Source: Phycisphaerae bacterium
Lineage (GTDB): Bacteria > Planctomycetota > Phycisphaerae > UBA1845
Assembly: GCA_022072505.1 (NCBI GenBank)
Contig: JAJVHU010000018.1
Coordinates: 1 to 64,000, forward strand
Direction: 5' to 3'
Length of the DNA: 64,000 nt
Shown: positions 24,369-34,226 of the stretch, in pieces
Position numbering within the stretch: the first letter of the stretch is position 1
How the letters are laid out: every line of letters begins with the position of its first letter
Translations under genes and position numbers: made by a program
Notes under the pieces: model-generated
The model's input: the letters and a program-made list of their open reading frames with translations, nothing else
Database searches by the model: none
Told to the model about the DNA's origin: nothing

Positions 24369-24655
24369 CGTTCCCTCAAACCTCCCGCGCCTCGCCTCGG
24401 GATCGCCGCGCAACGTTCCTCGACCTCGCCTGCACGAGGACGCCGATCCTAACCTGATCCGGTTGATCTATCGACCGCGCAATCGCCGGATCAATACTCC
24501 CCGGCGAGGATTGCGCGTACCGGGGAGGTTCGGCGTCTTTCGCACGACGCCTTCTCGAGGTACAACCCGCATGAAGCGCGACCGCCGGACGTGAGGCGCC
24601 ATCCGGCGGCGGATGTCCGCGATCTCGAGGGGCGCTGCGCGAGGAGGCGTAACGA

Positions 24656-25090
24656 ATGCTGCGGTCGAACCGATGGCGGATCGCTCTGCTGACCACCAGC
24701 CTCGCCGGCGTGCTGTGCTCCGGCTGCGTCCGACGCACCCTCACCATCCAGACCGAACCCAGCGGCGCCATCGTGCGCCTCAACGACCGCGAGATCGGAC
24801 GCTCCTCCGTCACCGTCGATTTCGTCTGGTACGGCGACTACGATGTCCTGATCCGCAAGGAGGGTTACAAAACGCTTCAAACGAACTGGGTCATCCCCGC
24901 GCCGTGGCATCAACACCCGCCGTTTGACTTCTTCGCCGAAATCCTCTGGCCTGGCCGCATCGTCGACGCGCACACGCGCACCTTCCAGCTCGAACCCGAA
25001 ACCCCTCCGACGCCCCAGGAGTTGCAGGAGCGGGCGATGCAAACGCGGAGTGAGGCGCTGGGACTGAACTCCCCGGACACCGAGCCTTGA
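24656..25090 (+). CDS. PEGA-domain lipoprotein
   Basis: A 144-residue lipoprotein. A signal with lipobox LCSGC (Cys about 24) follows a basic n-region (LRSNRWRIALLTTSLAGV), and GAGGAGG lies eight bases before the ATG. Residues 27-75 are a PEGA domain (LTIQTEPSGAIVRLNDREIG, then YDVLIRKEGYKTLQTNW), a small beta-sandwich often found in surface proteins. The rest is polar, containing APWHQHPPFDFFAEILWPGR, a segment often seen after PEGA in planctomycete lipoproteins. It is expected on the inner leaflet of the outer membrane or on the outer face of the inner membrane. Function unknown. It is divergent from the transporter upstream. Confidence 0.85.
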   Translation: MLRSNRWRIALLTTSLAGVLCSGCVRRTLTIQTEPSGAIVRLNDREIGRSSVTVDFVWYGDYDVLIRKEGYKTLQTNWVIPAPWHQHPPFDFFAEILWPGRIVDAHTRTFQLEPETPPTPQELQERAMQTRSEALGLNSPDTEP

Positions 25091-25188
25091 ATCGTCAAAC
25101 GCGCGGCGACCGGTCACGACCCCGTGCCGCGCCGCGGGATCCAGCCGTCGTGGAACGCCCGCCCCCGGCCGGCCTTCCGGGCACGAAG

Positions 25189-25218
25189 AAAAAAGGGATG
25201 CACGCTGTTGTGCATCCC
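25189..25218 (-). terminator. intrinsic terminator, clpC side
   Basis: A perfect 9-bp stem (GGGATGCAC / GTGCATCCC) with a 6-base loop is followed on the minus strand by six T residues. It lies past the clpC 3' end. Confidence 0.9.
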
Positions 25219-25244
25219 TCGGAAGTCGTCAACCCGCTGTTCCA

Positions 25245-25325
25245 AGACGCTGTTGCAAAACCTCCGGCGCGGGCGGGAAAAAGAACGCTTCCTTACGGGC
25301 GCGGCTCGGTTTTGAAACAACGTCT
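25245..25325 (+). mobile_element. 81-bp MITE-like element, full copy
   Basis: The ends AGACGCTGTTGCAAAACC and (reverse complement of the right end) AGACGTTGTTTCAAAACC form 18-bp terminal inverted repeats with two mismatches. The interior holds CTTCCTTACGGGCGCGGCTC. The length equals that of the copy at 30738-30818. It has no coding capacity. Confidence 0.75.
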
Positions 25326-25346
25326 AGGTTCGCTCGCCGACCACGG

Positions 25347-27887
25347 TCACGTGGCCTCGCTCGTGTCGCCCGCGGCAACGGTTTCGCCCTCTTCCTCGCC
25401 CGAGGTCTCCGCCGCGCGATGCCCCTCGAAAAAGAGGTTCTTCACCCCGTCCTCGTTGGTCTGCACCGTGACGCGCACCCGGTTCTTGTCCTTGTACTCG
25501 CCGCGGAGGATCGCCTCGGACAGCGCGTCCTCCAGGTAGTGCTCGATCGCCCGGCGCAACGGACGCGCGCCGAACTTCTCGTCCGTCCCCTTGTCGATCA
25601 GGAAGTTCTTCGCGTCCTCCGTCAGCTCCAGCTCCAGGCTGCTGCGCTCACGCAGACGCTCCGCCAGCTTCTTCACCTCCAGATCGACGATCATCGTCAA
25701 GTCCTCGTGCGTCAGCTTGCGGAAGACGACCATCTCGTCCACGCGGTTGAGGAACTCGGGGCGGAAGTAACCCTCCATCTCGCTCTTGAGCACTTCCTTC
25801 ATCTTGTCGTACGAAACCTGCTCGTCGCGCCGCTGGAAGCCGAAGCTCTCCTGGTGCGTGATGCGGTGCGCGCCCACGTTGCTCGTCATGATCACGATCG
25901 TGTTCTTGAAGTCCACGTGACGCCCGAACGAGTCCGTCAGCCGCCCCTCCTCCATGATTTGCAGCAGCATGTTGAACACGTCCGGGTGCGCCTTCTCGAT
26001 CTCGTCGAAAAGGACCACCGAGTACGGGCGTCGGCGGATGCGCTCGGTGAGCTGCCCGCCTTCTTCATAACCCACGTACCCCGGCGGCGCGCCGATCAGA
26101 CGCGACACGTTGTGCTTCTCCATGTATTCCGACATGTCCAGCACCAGCATCGCGTCCGGATCGCCGAACATGAACTCCGCCAGGCACTTCGCCAGGTACG
26201 TCTTGCCCACGCCCGACGGCCCCACGAAGATGAAGCTCCCCATCGGACGCTTCGGATCCTTCAGACCGCTGCGCGACCGACGCACCGCCCGCGACACGGC
26301 GCTGACCGCCTCGCCCTGGCTGATCACCCGCTTGTGCAGCTCCCGCTCCAGACCCAGCAGCCGCTCCGCCTCGTCCTTCTCCAGGCGCGTCATCGGGATG
26401 CCCGTCATCTTGCTGACCACTTCCGCGATCACCTCGCCGTCGACGACGCCGCCCACTTCCTTCGCCCGCTCGCGCCACTCGCGCTGCACGTCCTTCTTCT
26501 TCATCTTCGACGACTCGATCTTGTCCCGAAGCTGCGCCGCCCGCTCGTAATCCGCGTTGCGCACCGCCTCGTCCTTCTCGACCGTCAGCCGCTCGATCTC
26601 CCGCTCGATGTCCGCCAGGTCCGGAGGTTTCGTCATGCTCCGCAGGTGAACCCGCGCGCCCGCCTCGTCGATCACGTCGATCGCCTTGTCCGGCTGCACG
26701 CGACCCGAGATGTACCGGTTCGAAAGCTCCACCGCCTGGTCCAGCGCCTCGTCGGTGATCTGCACCCGGTGATGCGCCTCATACCGGTCGCGCAGACCCT
26801 TCAGGATCAGGATCGTGTCGCGCCCGGTCGGCGGCTCGACGATGATCTGCTGAAAGCGCCGCTCCAGCGCGCTGTCCTTCTCGATGTACTTGCGGTACTC
26901 GTCCAGCGTCGTCGCCCCGACGCACTGGATCTCCCCGCGGGACAGCGCCGGCTTCAGCACGTTCGAGGCGTCGATCGCCCCCTCCGCCCCGCCCGCGCCG
27001 ACCAGGGTGTGCAACTCATCGATGAAAAGAATCACATTGCCCGCGCGGCGCACTTCGTTCATCACCGCCTTGATCCGCTCCTCGAACTGCCCGCGATACT
27101 TCGTCCCCGCCACCATCATCGCCAGGTCCAGCACGACGATGCGGCGATCCGCCAGCAACTCGGGAATGTCCCCGCTGACGATCTTCTGCGCCAACCCCTC
27201 GACGATCGCCGTCTTGCCCACGCCCGCCTCGCCCAGCAGCACCGGGTTGTTCTTCTGGCGGCGGCAGAGCACCTGAATCACGCGCTCGATCTCGTTCAGA
27301 CGCCCGATCACCGGATCCAGCTTGCTCTGACGCGCCATCTCGGTCAGATCGCGCCCGAAGGAGTCCAGCGCGGGAGTCCGGCTCTTCCCCTTCTTGCCTT
27401 CGGACGGCTGCGACTGCGCCGGCGCCGCCTCGTTCTCCTCGCTCTCCTGATTCGCCCCGAGGAGGTTGAGCACCTCCTCGCGGACGTCCTCGAGCTTCAG
27501 ACCCAGGTTCATCAGCACCTGCGCCGCCACGCCCTCCTGCTCACGCAGCAGACCCAGCAGAAGGTGCTCCGTCCCGACGTAGTTATGATTGAGGTTGCGG
27601 GCCTCTTCGATCGCGTACTCAATGACCTTCTTCGCCCGCGGCGTCTGCGGAAGCTTGCCCATCGTCACCATCTCGGGCCCGCTCTTGACCATCCGCTCGA
27701 CCTCGAGACGCACCTTCCGCAGATCCACGTCCAGGTTCTTCAGAACGTTCGCGCCCACGCCGGAGCCTTCCTTCACCAGCCCCAGAAGGATGTGCTCCGT
27801 CCCGATGTATTCGTGGTTGAAGCGCTGCGCCTCCTGGTTCGCCAGCGCCATGACTTTCCGAGCCCGGTCGGTAAAGCGTTCAAACAT
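25347..27887 (-). CDS. clpC: ATP-dependent Clp protease ATP-binding subunit ClpC
   Basis: An 846-residue Hsp100 unfoldase of normal ClpC length. It has two Clp_N repeats (residues 1-145: [38 protein letters not shown]), AAA+ module 1 with Walker A GEAGVGKT and Walker [11 protein letters not shown], a UVR-type coiled insert ([20 protein letters not shown]) that marks ClpC, and AAA+ module 2 with GPSGVGKT and [12 protein letters not shown]. The C-terminal ClpB_D2 domain follows. It would hand unfolded substrates to ClpP in the cytosol; no clpP or mcsAB lies nearby. CAGGAG precedes the ATG and a promoter lies about 140 bases upstream. The tail is short, acidic and Ala/Gly/Thr-rich. Confidence 0.97.
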   Translation of the reverse strand: MFERFTDRARKVMALANQEAQRFNHEYIGTEHILLGLVKEGSGVGANVLKNLDVDLRKVRLEVERMVKSGPEMVTMGKLPQTPRAKKVIEYAIEEARNLNHNYVGTEHLLLGLLREQEGVAAQVLMNLGLKLEDVREEVLNLLGANQESEENEAAPAQSQPSEGKKGKSRTPALDSFGRDLTEMARQSKLDPVIGRLNEIERVIQVLCRRQKNNPVLLGEAGVGKTAIVEGLAQKIVSGDIPELLADRRIVVLDLAMMVAGTKYRGQFEERIKAVMNEVRRAGNVILFIDELHTLVGAGGAEGAIDASNVLKPALSRGEIQCVGATTLDEYRKYIEKDSALERRFQQIIVEPPTGRDTILILKGLRDRYEAHHRVQITDEALDQAVELSNRYISGRVQPDKAIDVIDEAGARVHLRSMTKPPDLADIEREIERLTVEKDEAVRNADYERAAQLRDKIESSKMKKKDVQREWRERAKEVGGVVDGEVIAEVVSKMTGIPMTRLEKDEAERLLGLERELHKRVISQGEAVSAVSRAVRRSRSGLKDPKRPMGSFIFVGPSGVGKTYLAKCLAEFMFGDPDAMLVLDMSEYMEKHNVSRLIGAPPGYVGYEEGGQLTERIRRRPYSVVLFDEIEKAHPDVFNMLLQIMEEGRLTDSFGRHVDFKNTIVIMTSNVGAHRITHQESFGFQRRDEQVSYDKMKEVLKSEMEGYFRPEFLNRVDEMVVFRKLTHEDLTMIVDLEVKKLAERLRERSSLELELTEDAKNFLIDKGTDEKFGARPLRRAIEHYLEDALSEAILRGEYKDKNRVRVTVQTNEDGVKNLFFEGHRAAETSGEEEGETVAAGDTSEAT

Positions 27888-28025
27888 AAATCACCCACTC
27901 CTGGCAGCCGACCGCGCGTCGGATGCGCCCGACCGCGATGCCGCCGCTTCCACCTCCATCAGAACCGCCCGCGCCGCCCTCCGGATATCGCCCATATGAC
28001 CTCGCCGCGGCGAGCCCTCACTTCG

Positions 28026-28054
28026 ATCGTAGCATTCGACAACAATCGCATCAA
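28026..28054 (-). promoter_or_regulatory. sigma-70-type promoter for clpC
   Basis: On the minus strand TTGATG and TACGAT are separated by exactly 17 bases. The predicted leader is about 130 bases. No CtsR-type operator was recognised. The remainder of the 326-bp gap holds nothing else I can identify. Confidence 0.55.
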
Positions 28055-28213
28055 CAAACGCGGACGCTCCGCGCCGCGCGGAGACAGAATGACACGCGCT
28101 CGCGCCCGGAATCGGCAATAATTGCAGTCTCTTCCGCATTGTCAGAAGATGCGCCCCCCCGCGCCTCGCCACGCGTCGCCTGCCTCTGCGAACCGCCCGC
28201 TTGAGCGAAGCAT

Positions 28214-29536
28214 TCATCCCGCCGCGGTCGCCGCTTCCTCGAAACGCTCCAGTCCGGTCTGCATTTCACGTTCCGAAATCACCAGCGGAGGACAAAACCG
28301 GATGCCCGACTCCCCGCAAGGCAGCAGAATGACCCCACGCTGGTACGCGCCTTGAAGAATCTGCGAACGCAACCCGACGTCCGGTTTGCCCGTCTTCGGC
28401 TGAACGATGTCCACCCCCGCCATCAAACCCAGCCCGCGCGGACGCACCACGCACGACCGCCGCGAGCTGATCCCCTGCAACTGCGCAAGAAGTCGCGGTC
28501 CCAGCGACGCCGCGTTCGCCCGAAGCCCGTTCTCCACCAGTTCGATCGTCGCCAGCGCCGCCGCGCAGCTCACCGGATTGCCGCCGTAGGTGCTCCCTTG
28601 CGCCCCGGGAGGCCAGTTCATGATCGGCTCCTGCGCGATCACCGCCGCGATCGGCATCCCGCTCGCCAGCCCCTTCGCCGACAACACAATGTCGGGCACG
28701 ATCCCGAAGTGCTCGCACGCGAACATCCGTCCCGTCCGACCCATCCCCGCCTGAATCTCGTCGCAGATCAGCAGGATGCCGTGCTCGTCGCAGAGCTTGC
28801 GCAAACCCTGCACAAACGACGCATCCGGGATCAGATATCCGCCCTCGCCCTGGATCGGCTCGAAAAAGATCGCCGCCACTTCGTCCGGCTGCATCTGCTG
28901 CCTGAACAACACGTTGCGGATGAAGTCCACGTCGCCGTAAGGCGCGTGCGCCACCATCGGAACCAGCGGACCGAACCCCTGCTTCTGACGCGCCTTCGAA
29001 CACGTCAGCGACAGCGACCCCATCGTCCGCCCGTGAAACGACCCGTGAAACCCGATCGCCCACTTCCGCTTCGTGTGAAACCGGCTGAGCTTGAACGCCG
29101 CCTCGGTCGCCTCCGTCCCGCTGTTCGTCAGCAACACGCGCTTCGGCTTGTCCCCCGGCGTGATCGCCGAAAGCTTCTCCATCAATTCGATCATCACCGG
29201 GTAGTAGAAGTCGCTCCCGCAGATGTGGATCAGCTCCGCGCTCTGCCGCTGGATCGCCGCCACCACCTTCGGGTGGCAATGCCCCGTCGCGCACACCGCG
29301 ATCCCCGCCGCAAGATCAAGAAAGCGGTTCCCGTCCACGTCCTCCACCACGCACCCCAGCGCGCGCTTCACCACCAGCGGATAATCCCGCGTGTTCGACG
29401 GCGAGCTGATCCGCACGTCCCGCGCCACCAGCGCCGCCCCGATCGGACCGGGCAGCGCCGTGCGGATCAGGGGCGCGTCGCCCAGCGCCTCCGCCGGCGA
29501 AGCCCCTTTCATCGGTGGACTCGCAATTGTCGTCAT
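28214..29536 (-). CDS. class III PLP-dependent aminotransferase (acetylornithine/4-aminobutyrate type)
   Basis: A 440-residue fold-type I aminotransferase. Motifs are DVDGNRFLDLAAGIAVCATG, NSGTEATEAAFKLSR (phosphate loop), FHGSFHGRTMGSLSLT, EPIQGEGGY, LLICDEIQAGMGRTG (cofactor Asp), and the Schiff-base lysine in LSAKGLASGMP, followed by STYGGNPVSCAAALATIEL. The N-terminal PLVVKRALGCVVEDVDG block fits the acetylornithine/GABA-type family of thermophiles and planctomycetes. It probably moves amino groups between omega-amino acids and 2-oxoglutarate; the substrate is not certain. The first 30 residues are not conserved, so the start may be somewhat downstream. It has no arginine-biosynthesis neighbours. 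Confidence 0.88.
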   Translation of the reverse strand: MTTIASPPMKGASPAEALGDAPLIRTALPGPIGAALVARDVRISSPSNTRDYPLVVKRALGCVVEDVDGNRFLDLAAGIAVCATGHCHPKVVAAIQRQSAELIHICGSDFYYPVMIELMEKLSAITPGDKPKRVLLTNSGTEATEAAFKLSRFHTKRKWAIGFHGSFHGRTMGSLSLTCSKARQKQGFGPLVPMVAHAPYGDVDFIRNVLFRQQMQPDEVAAIFFEPIQGEGGYLIPDASFVQGLRKLCDEHGILLICDEIQAGMGRTGRMFACEHFGIVPDIVLSAKGLASGMPIAAVIAQEPIMNWPPGAQGSTYGGNPVSCAAALATIELVENGLRANAASLGPRLLAQLQGISSRRSCVVRPRGLGLMAGVDIVQPKTGKPDVGLRSQILQGAYQRGVILLPCGESGIRFCPPLVISEREMQTGLERFEEAATAAG

Positions 29537-29621
29537 CTCCTCTGCTCCTTCAGCGCGGCCCGGGCGACCCCCGCCTTCTCAAACGCGCACGGGTTCCCTC
29601 CCGCTTCACCGCATCCTCGCC

Positions 29622-30584
29622 TCAGGGCTTCGCCGCCTCCAGGCTCTTGCGCAGCGCCGCAACGTCGCTTTCCGAAAGCTGCGGACCCGTCTTCTTCACC
29701 ACCGCGATGAAATGCTCAATCTCGTGCGGCGCCGCCGGGAAGCCGACGTTCCCTTTCTCAGGATGATTCGCGTCCGCCAGCTTCACTCCCTCCACGTCGA
29801 GCACCGCGAAAAACGGAATCCCCCCCTGATCGCTTCCCCGATACTTGTAATCCAACGCCTTCCCGCCCGTCATCCGGTCCACGTCGATCTTCACCGGCAC
29901 GTACGCCTTCCCGATCGTCGCCGCCACTTCCGGCGTCGCCAGCCAGTCCGTCATCCGGTGACACCACCCGCACCACGGCGCGGAGAAATACACCAGCACC
30001 TTCTTCGACTCCGCCTTCGCCTTCGACAATCCGGACTTAAGCACGTCATCGGCGTTCTGCGCCGGCGCCTTCCACTGATTCAGGAACCCCAGCACTTTCG
30101 CGGGGACGTGATGATCCCCCTCCTCCAGCGACCCCGTCTCCTGGTTCGCCACCACCTTGCCCGACCCGTCCAGCACCGTCAGGAACGGAACGCCGGATTC
30201 CTTCAGCTTCGCCCCGTAAGCGTCCGCCAGGTCCATGTGTTTGTCCCAGCGCCCGATGTCCACGTGGACCCGGACATATTCATAAAGCAGCGCCTTCTTC
30301 ACCTGCGGATCGCTCTCGAACGTGGCGTGCAGCTTGTGACACCACCCGCACCAGTTGCCCCCGAACATCACCAGCACGCGCTTGTTGTCCGCCGACGCCT
30401 TCTTCACCGCCTCGGCGATCAGCGCCTTGCCGTCGGCCTTTTCGTCATAAAGCGGCGGCTTCTCGGCCTGCTGCCCCGACGGCGACTGTCCCCCGGCCTG
30501 CACCTGCGCCTCCGTCGCGCCGAACCCAACGCCGAGGATCCCCAACCCGCTCAGAACCGCAATCACGACCGCTTCACGTCTCAT
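29622..30584 (-). CDS. exported protein with two thioredoxin-like domains
   Basis: A 320-residue protein. The ATG at 30584 has GGAG about eight bases upstream and gives a signal peptide (REAVVIAVLSGLGILGVGFG). Two thioredoxin-fold domains each carry a WCGWC active site: VMFGGNWCGWCHKLH at about residue 75 and VYFSAPWCGWCHRMT at about 200. Each has the later cis-proline (SGVPFLTVLD; GGIPFFAVLD). The WCGWCH form is typical of DUF255/thioredoxin_7 and DsbD-gamma-like proteins. It likely handles disulphide exchange or cysteine repair outside the cytoplasmic membrane. The duplication of a whole domain within one chain is uncommon but known. No DsbD-type electron donor is encoded near it. Confidence 0.85.
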   Translation of the reverse strand: MRREAVVIAVLSGLGILGVGFGATEAQVQAGGQSPSGQQAEKPPLYDEKADGKALIAEAVKKASADNKRVLVMFGGNWCGWCHKLHATFESDPQVKKALLYEYVRVHVDIGRWDKHMDLADAYGAKLKESGVPFLTVLDGSGKVVANQETGSLEEGDHHVPAKVLGFLNQWKAPAQNADDVLKSGLSKAKAESKKVLVYFSAPWCGWCHRMTDWLATPEVAATIGKAYVPVKIDVDRMTGGKALDYKYRGSDQGGIPFFAVLDVEGVKLADANHPEKGNVGFPAAPHEIEHFIAVVKKTGPQLSESDVAALRKSLEAAKP

Positions 30585-30737
30585 CGTCCGTCTCCGTGAA
30601 AAAACACGCCGCCGCAAATCCAACCCCCACCGTGATGTCGCCGCCCTGACGCCAACCCGCGACCGCCTGCCCTTGACCTCGCGCGGCAACGTCACGAGCA
30701 AGGAAACGCTCCGCCCACCTCCCGAATCCACGGTCTC

Positions 30738-30818
30738 AGACGCAGTTTCTTAACCGAGCCGCGCCCGTAAGGAAGCGCTCTTTTCCCCGTCTGCACCGAC
30801 GGTTTTGCAACCGCGTCT
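30738..30818 (+). mobile_element. 81-bp MITE-like element, full copy
   Basis: Starts AGACGCAGTTTCTTAACCGA and ends GGTTTTGCAACCGCGTCT, so the ends are imperfect inverted repeats (AGACGC-GTT). The interior contains GAGCCGCGCCCGTAAGGAAG. Same 81-bp length as, and inverted relative to, the copy at 25245. The rest of the 321-bp spacer (30585-30905) holds nothing else recognised. Confidence 0.75.
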
Positions 30819-30905
30819 TAATCCTCCTGATATCGCCGTCACACTCACCCCGGCGCCTCATCCATCATATCCGCGACGACGCCCGCACGCGCTTCCGCGA
30901 CCCGC

Positions 30906-31664
30906 TTACGTCACTTTCCTTCGGCTCCTCGGAACGAGCATCGACGCGGTCACGGCCTCCCGCCCCGCAAGATGTGCAATGTGATAATCCAGCACGTCGA
31001 ACGCCCGGACAACGACCTCCTCAACCGGCGACCCTCCCGCGTCGCCCGCGCCCTCAAGCCCACGCAGCATCTCAAGCGTCGGACCCGCGACCGCCCGCTT
31101 CTCCACCCGAACTCCCTCGCAGTCCCGGCACACCATCCCCCCTTCCAGCGACGAGAAGTACGTCAACGCGGACCCGCGACCGCACACCACGCAGCCCTCC
31201 AGCCGAGGCCACGCGCCGGCCGACTCCAGCAGCGCCCGTTGATACCGCAGCGCCGCTTCCAGCTCCGCCGCCCCGTCGCACAACGACTGCAACGCAGACG
31301 TCAGCGAATCATAAAGCACGGCATGCGCGTCGCCCTCGACCGTCATCATCAAGGTCGTCTCCGCGACATACTGACCGGCCGCAAGACGCTCCAGTTTCTC
31401 TCGCAATCCGCAAAACGACCGGGCCTGCTTCCACTCCGTCAGCGTCGAAAGCCCCTCGCCCCGGTCCGCCCGCGCGCTGAACGAGACATGCCCTTCCTCG
31501 AGAAGGTCGATCCCCGGCGAGAACCGCGACTTCGTCGAGCGCTTCGCCCCCTTCGCGATCACCCGCACCTGCCCGTGTCCGCGCGTGAAGATGCCCAGAA
31601 CCTGCGAGGTTTCTGAGTACTCGATCCTGCGCAGCACCACCGCCATGTCCGAGACCACCGGCAT
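30906..31664 (-). CDS. recO: DNA repair protein RecO
   Basis: A 252-residue RecO. The N-terminal OB fold (MAVVLRRIEYSETSQVLGIF, HGQVRVIAKGAKRSTKSRF) is followed by a helical core and a zinc site with paired cysteines (CVVCGRG and MVCRDCEG). RecO loads RecA on gapped DNA with RecR. The ATG at 31664 follows AGGAAG and removes a basic, non-conserved leader. It lies downstream of the groEL terminator, so it is likely transcribed separately. All usual parts are present. Confidence 0.92.
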   Translation of the reverse strand: MPVVSDMAVVLRRIEYSETSQVLGIFTRGHGQVRVIAKGAKRSTKSRFSPGIDLLEEGHVSFSARADRGEGLSTLTEWKQARSFCGLREKLERLAAGQYVAETTLMMTVEGDAHAVLYDSLTSALQSLCDGAAELEAALRYQRALLESAGAWPRLEGCVVCGRGSALTYFSSLEGGMVCRDCEGVRVEKRAVAGPTLEMLRGLEGAGDAGGSPVEEVVVRAFDVLDYHIAHLAGREAVTASMLVPRSRRKVT

Positions 31665-31730
31665 GCACGCTTCCTGACCGAACCCGGATCCGCGTCCGGA
31701 CTTCTCCTTCCGCCCACGCAAAACCGAAGA

Positions 31731-31778
31731 AAAACGCGAGCGGCTCTTGCGGGACGCCGCCCCGCAGAAACCGCTCGC
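31731..31778 (-). terminator. intrinsic terminator of groES-groEL
   Basis: An outer stem GCGAGCGG / CCGCTCGC and an inner stem TGCGGG / CCCGCA form a long hairpin, followed on the minus strand by GTTTTTCTT. Confidence 0.85.
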
Positions 31779-31872
31779 ATGAGGGTATGTAAACTCGTCC
31801 CCGGTTCGCCCTTCTTCCGGTACGGACGAGATTCCAGTCCTGATCTTCAGCGCCGATCCCGCGCCGCCGCGG

Positions 31873-33537
<1,665 letters not shown>

Positions 33538-33658
33538 GTATGACTCCCTTGATCTCAGCGCCGCCAGCGCGCCGCGCCGGTCGGGTGATGATTTGTTTTC
33601 TGATTTGACGCCGCCGGACCTTTCGCCCGCCGGATGCACGCCGCCTGCCCGGCGACCC

Positions 33659-33958
33659 CTACTTCTCGATGACCCCCAGCACGTCCGACTCATCCATGAT
33701 GAGGTACTCCGTGCCGCTCATCTTGATCTCGTTCCCCGCGTAGCTGGTGAACACCACCTCGTCGTTGACCTTCACCTGCATCGCGCTGCGCTTCCCGCTA
33801 TCCAGCAGCTTCCCGTTCCCCACCGCCAGCACGATCCCGCGCTTCGGTTTCTCCTTCGCCGTATCCGGCAGGACGATCCCCCCCGCCGTCTTCTCATCCG
33901 CCTCGACCCGCTTCACGATGATCTTGTCGTTCAACGGCTTGATGTTCAGCTTTGCCAC
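33659..33958 (-). CDS. groS: co-chaperonin GroES
   Basis: A 99-residue protein: [33 protein letters not shown] (mobile loop), [30 protein letters not shown], and terminal [13 protein letters not shown]. It caps the GroEL ring. An AGGAGG-like stretch (AGGAGGAAGGCG) precedes the ATG. It is the first gene of a two-gene operon with a -10 box about 145 bases upstream. No clear CIRCE operator is seen. Confidence 0.97.
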   Translation of the reverse strand: MAKLNIKPLNDKIIVKRVEADEKTAGGIVLPDTAKEKPKRGIVLAVGNGKLLDSGKRSAMQVKVNDEVVFTSYAGNEIKMSGTEYLIMDESDVLGVIEK

Positions 33959-34102
33959 GTCGCCTTCCTCCTGTTGTCCCGATCTGTGACACTGTCCCGC
34001 GGAATGCCCTCTCCCTCAGCACCGTAATGCAACTGACGTGCCTGTCCCCACAACCGGAATCGACGCCCGCCAATCACGATGCAACTTATTGTATTACAAA
34101 AG

Positions 34103-34108
34103 ATTATA
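34103..34108 (-). promoter_or_regulatory. -10 box (TATAAT) upstream of groES
   Basis: A perfect TATAAT on the minus strand lies in an AT-rich island (about 34080-34118) of an otherwise GC-rich spacer. The -35 position (CTGCGG) is weak, suggesting an activator or an extended -10. The leader would be about 140 bases. Confidence 0.5.
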
Positions 34109-34226
34109 ACGAAATAACCCCGGCTCCGCAGCTCTGAACCCTCTCTCACGGACCGTCTCGCCTGTCACCCCTTCATCCGTCACCCACGGATTCCCTGTCA
34201 CTTTGTCACTCACCCGACGCCTATCC

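Noticed and set aside
34016..34045. CIRCE-like inverted repeat upstream of groES (CTCAGCACC ... GTGCCTG)
   Set aside because: The spacer between the GCAC and GTGC cores is 15 bases instead of the 13 expected and the outer bases do not match, so it is not a credible HrcA operator.
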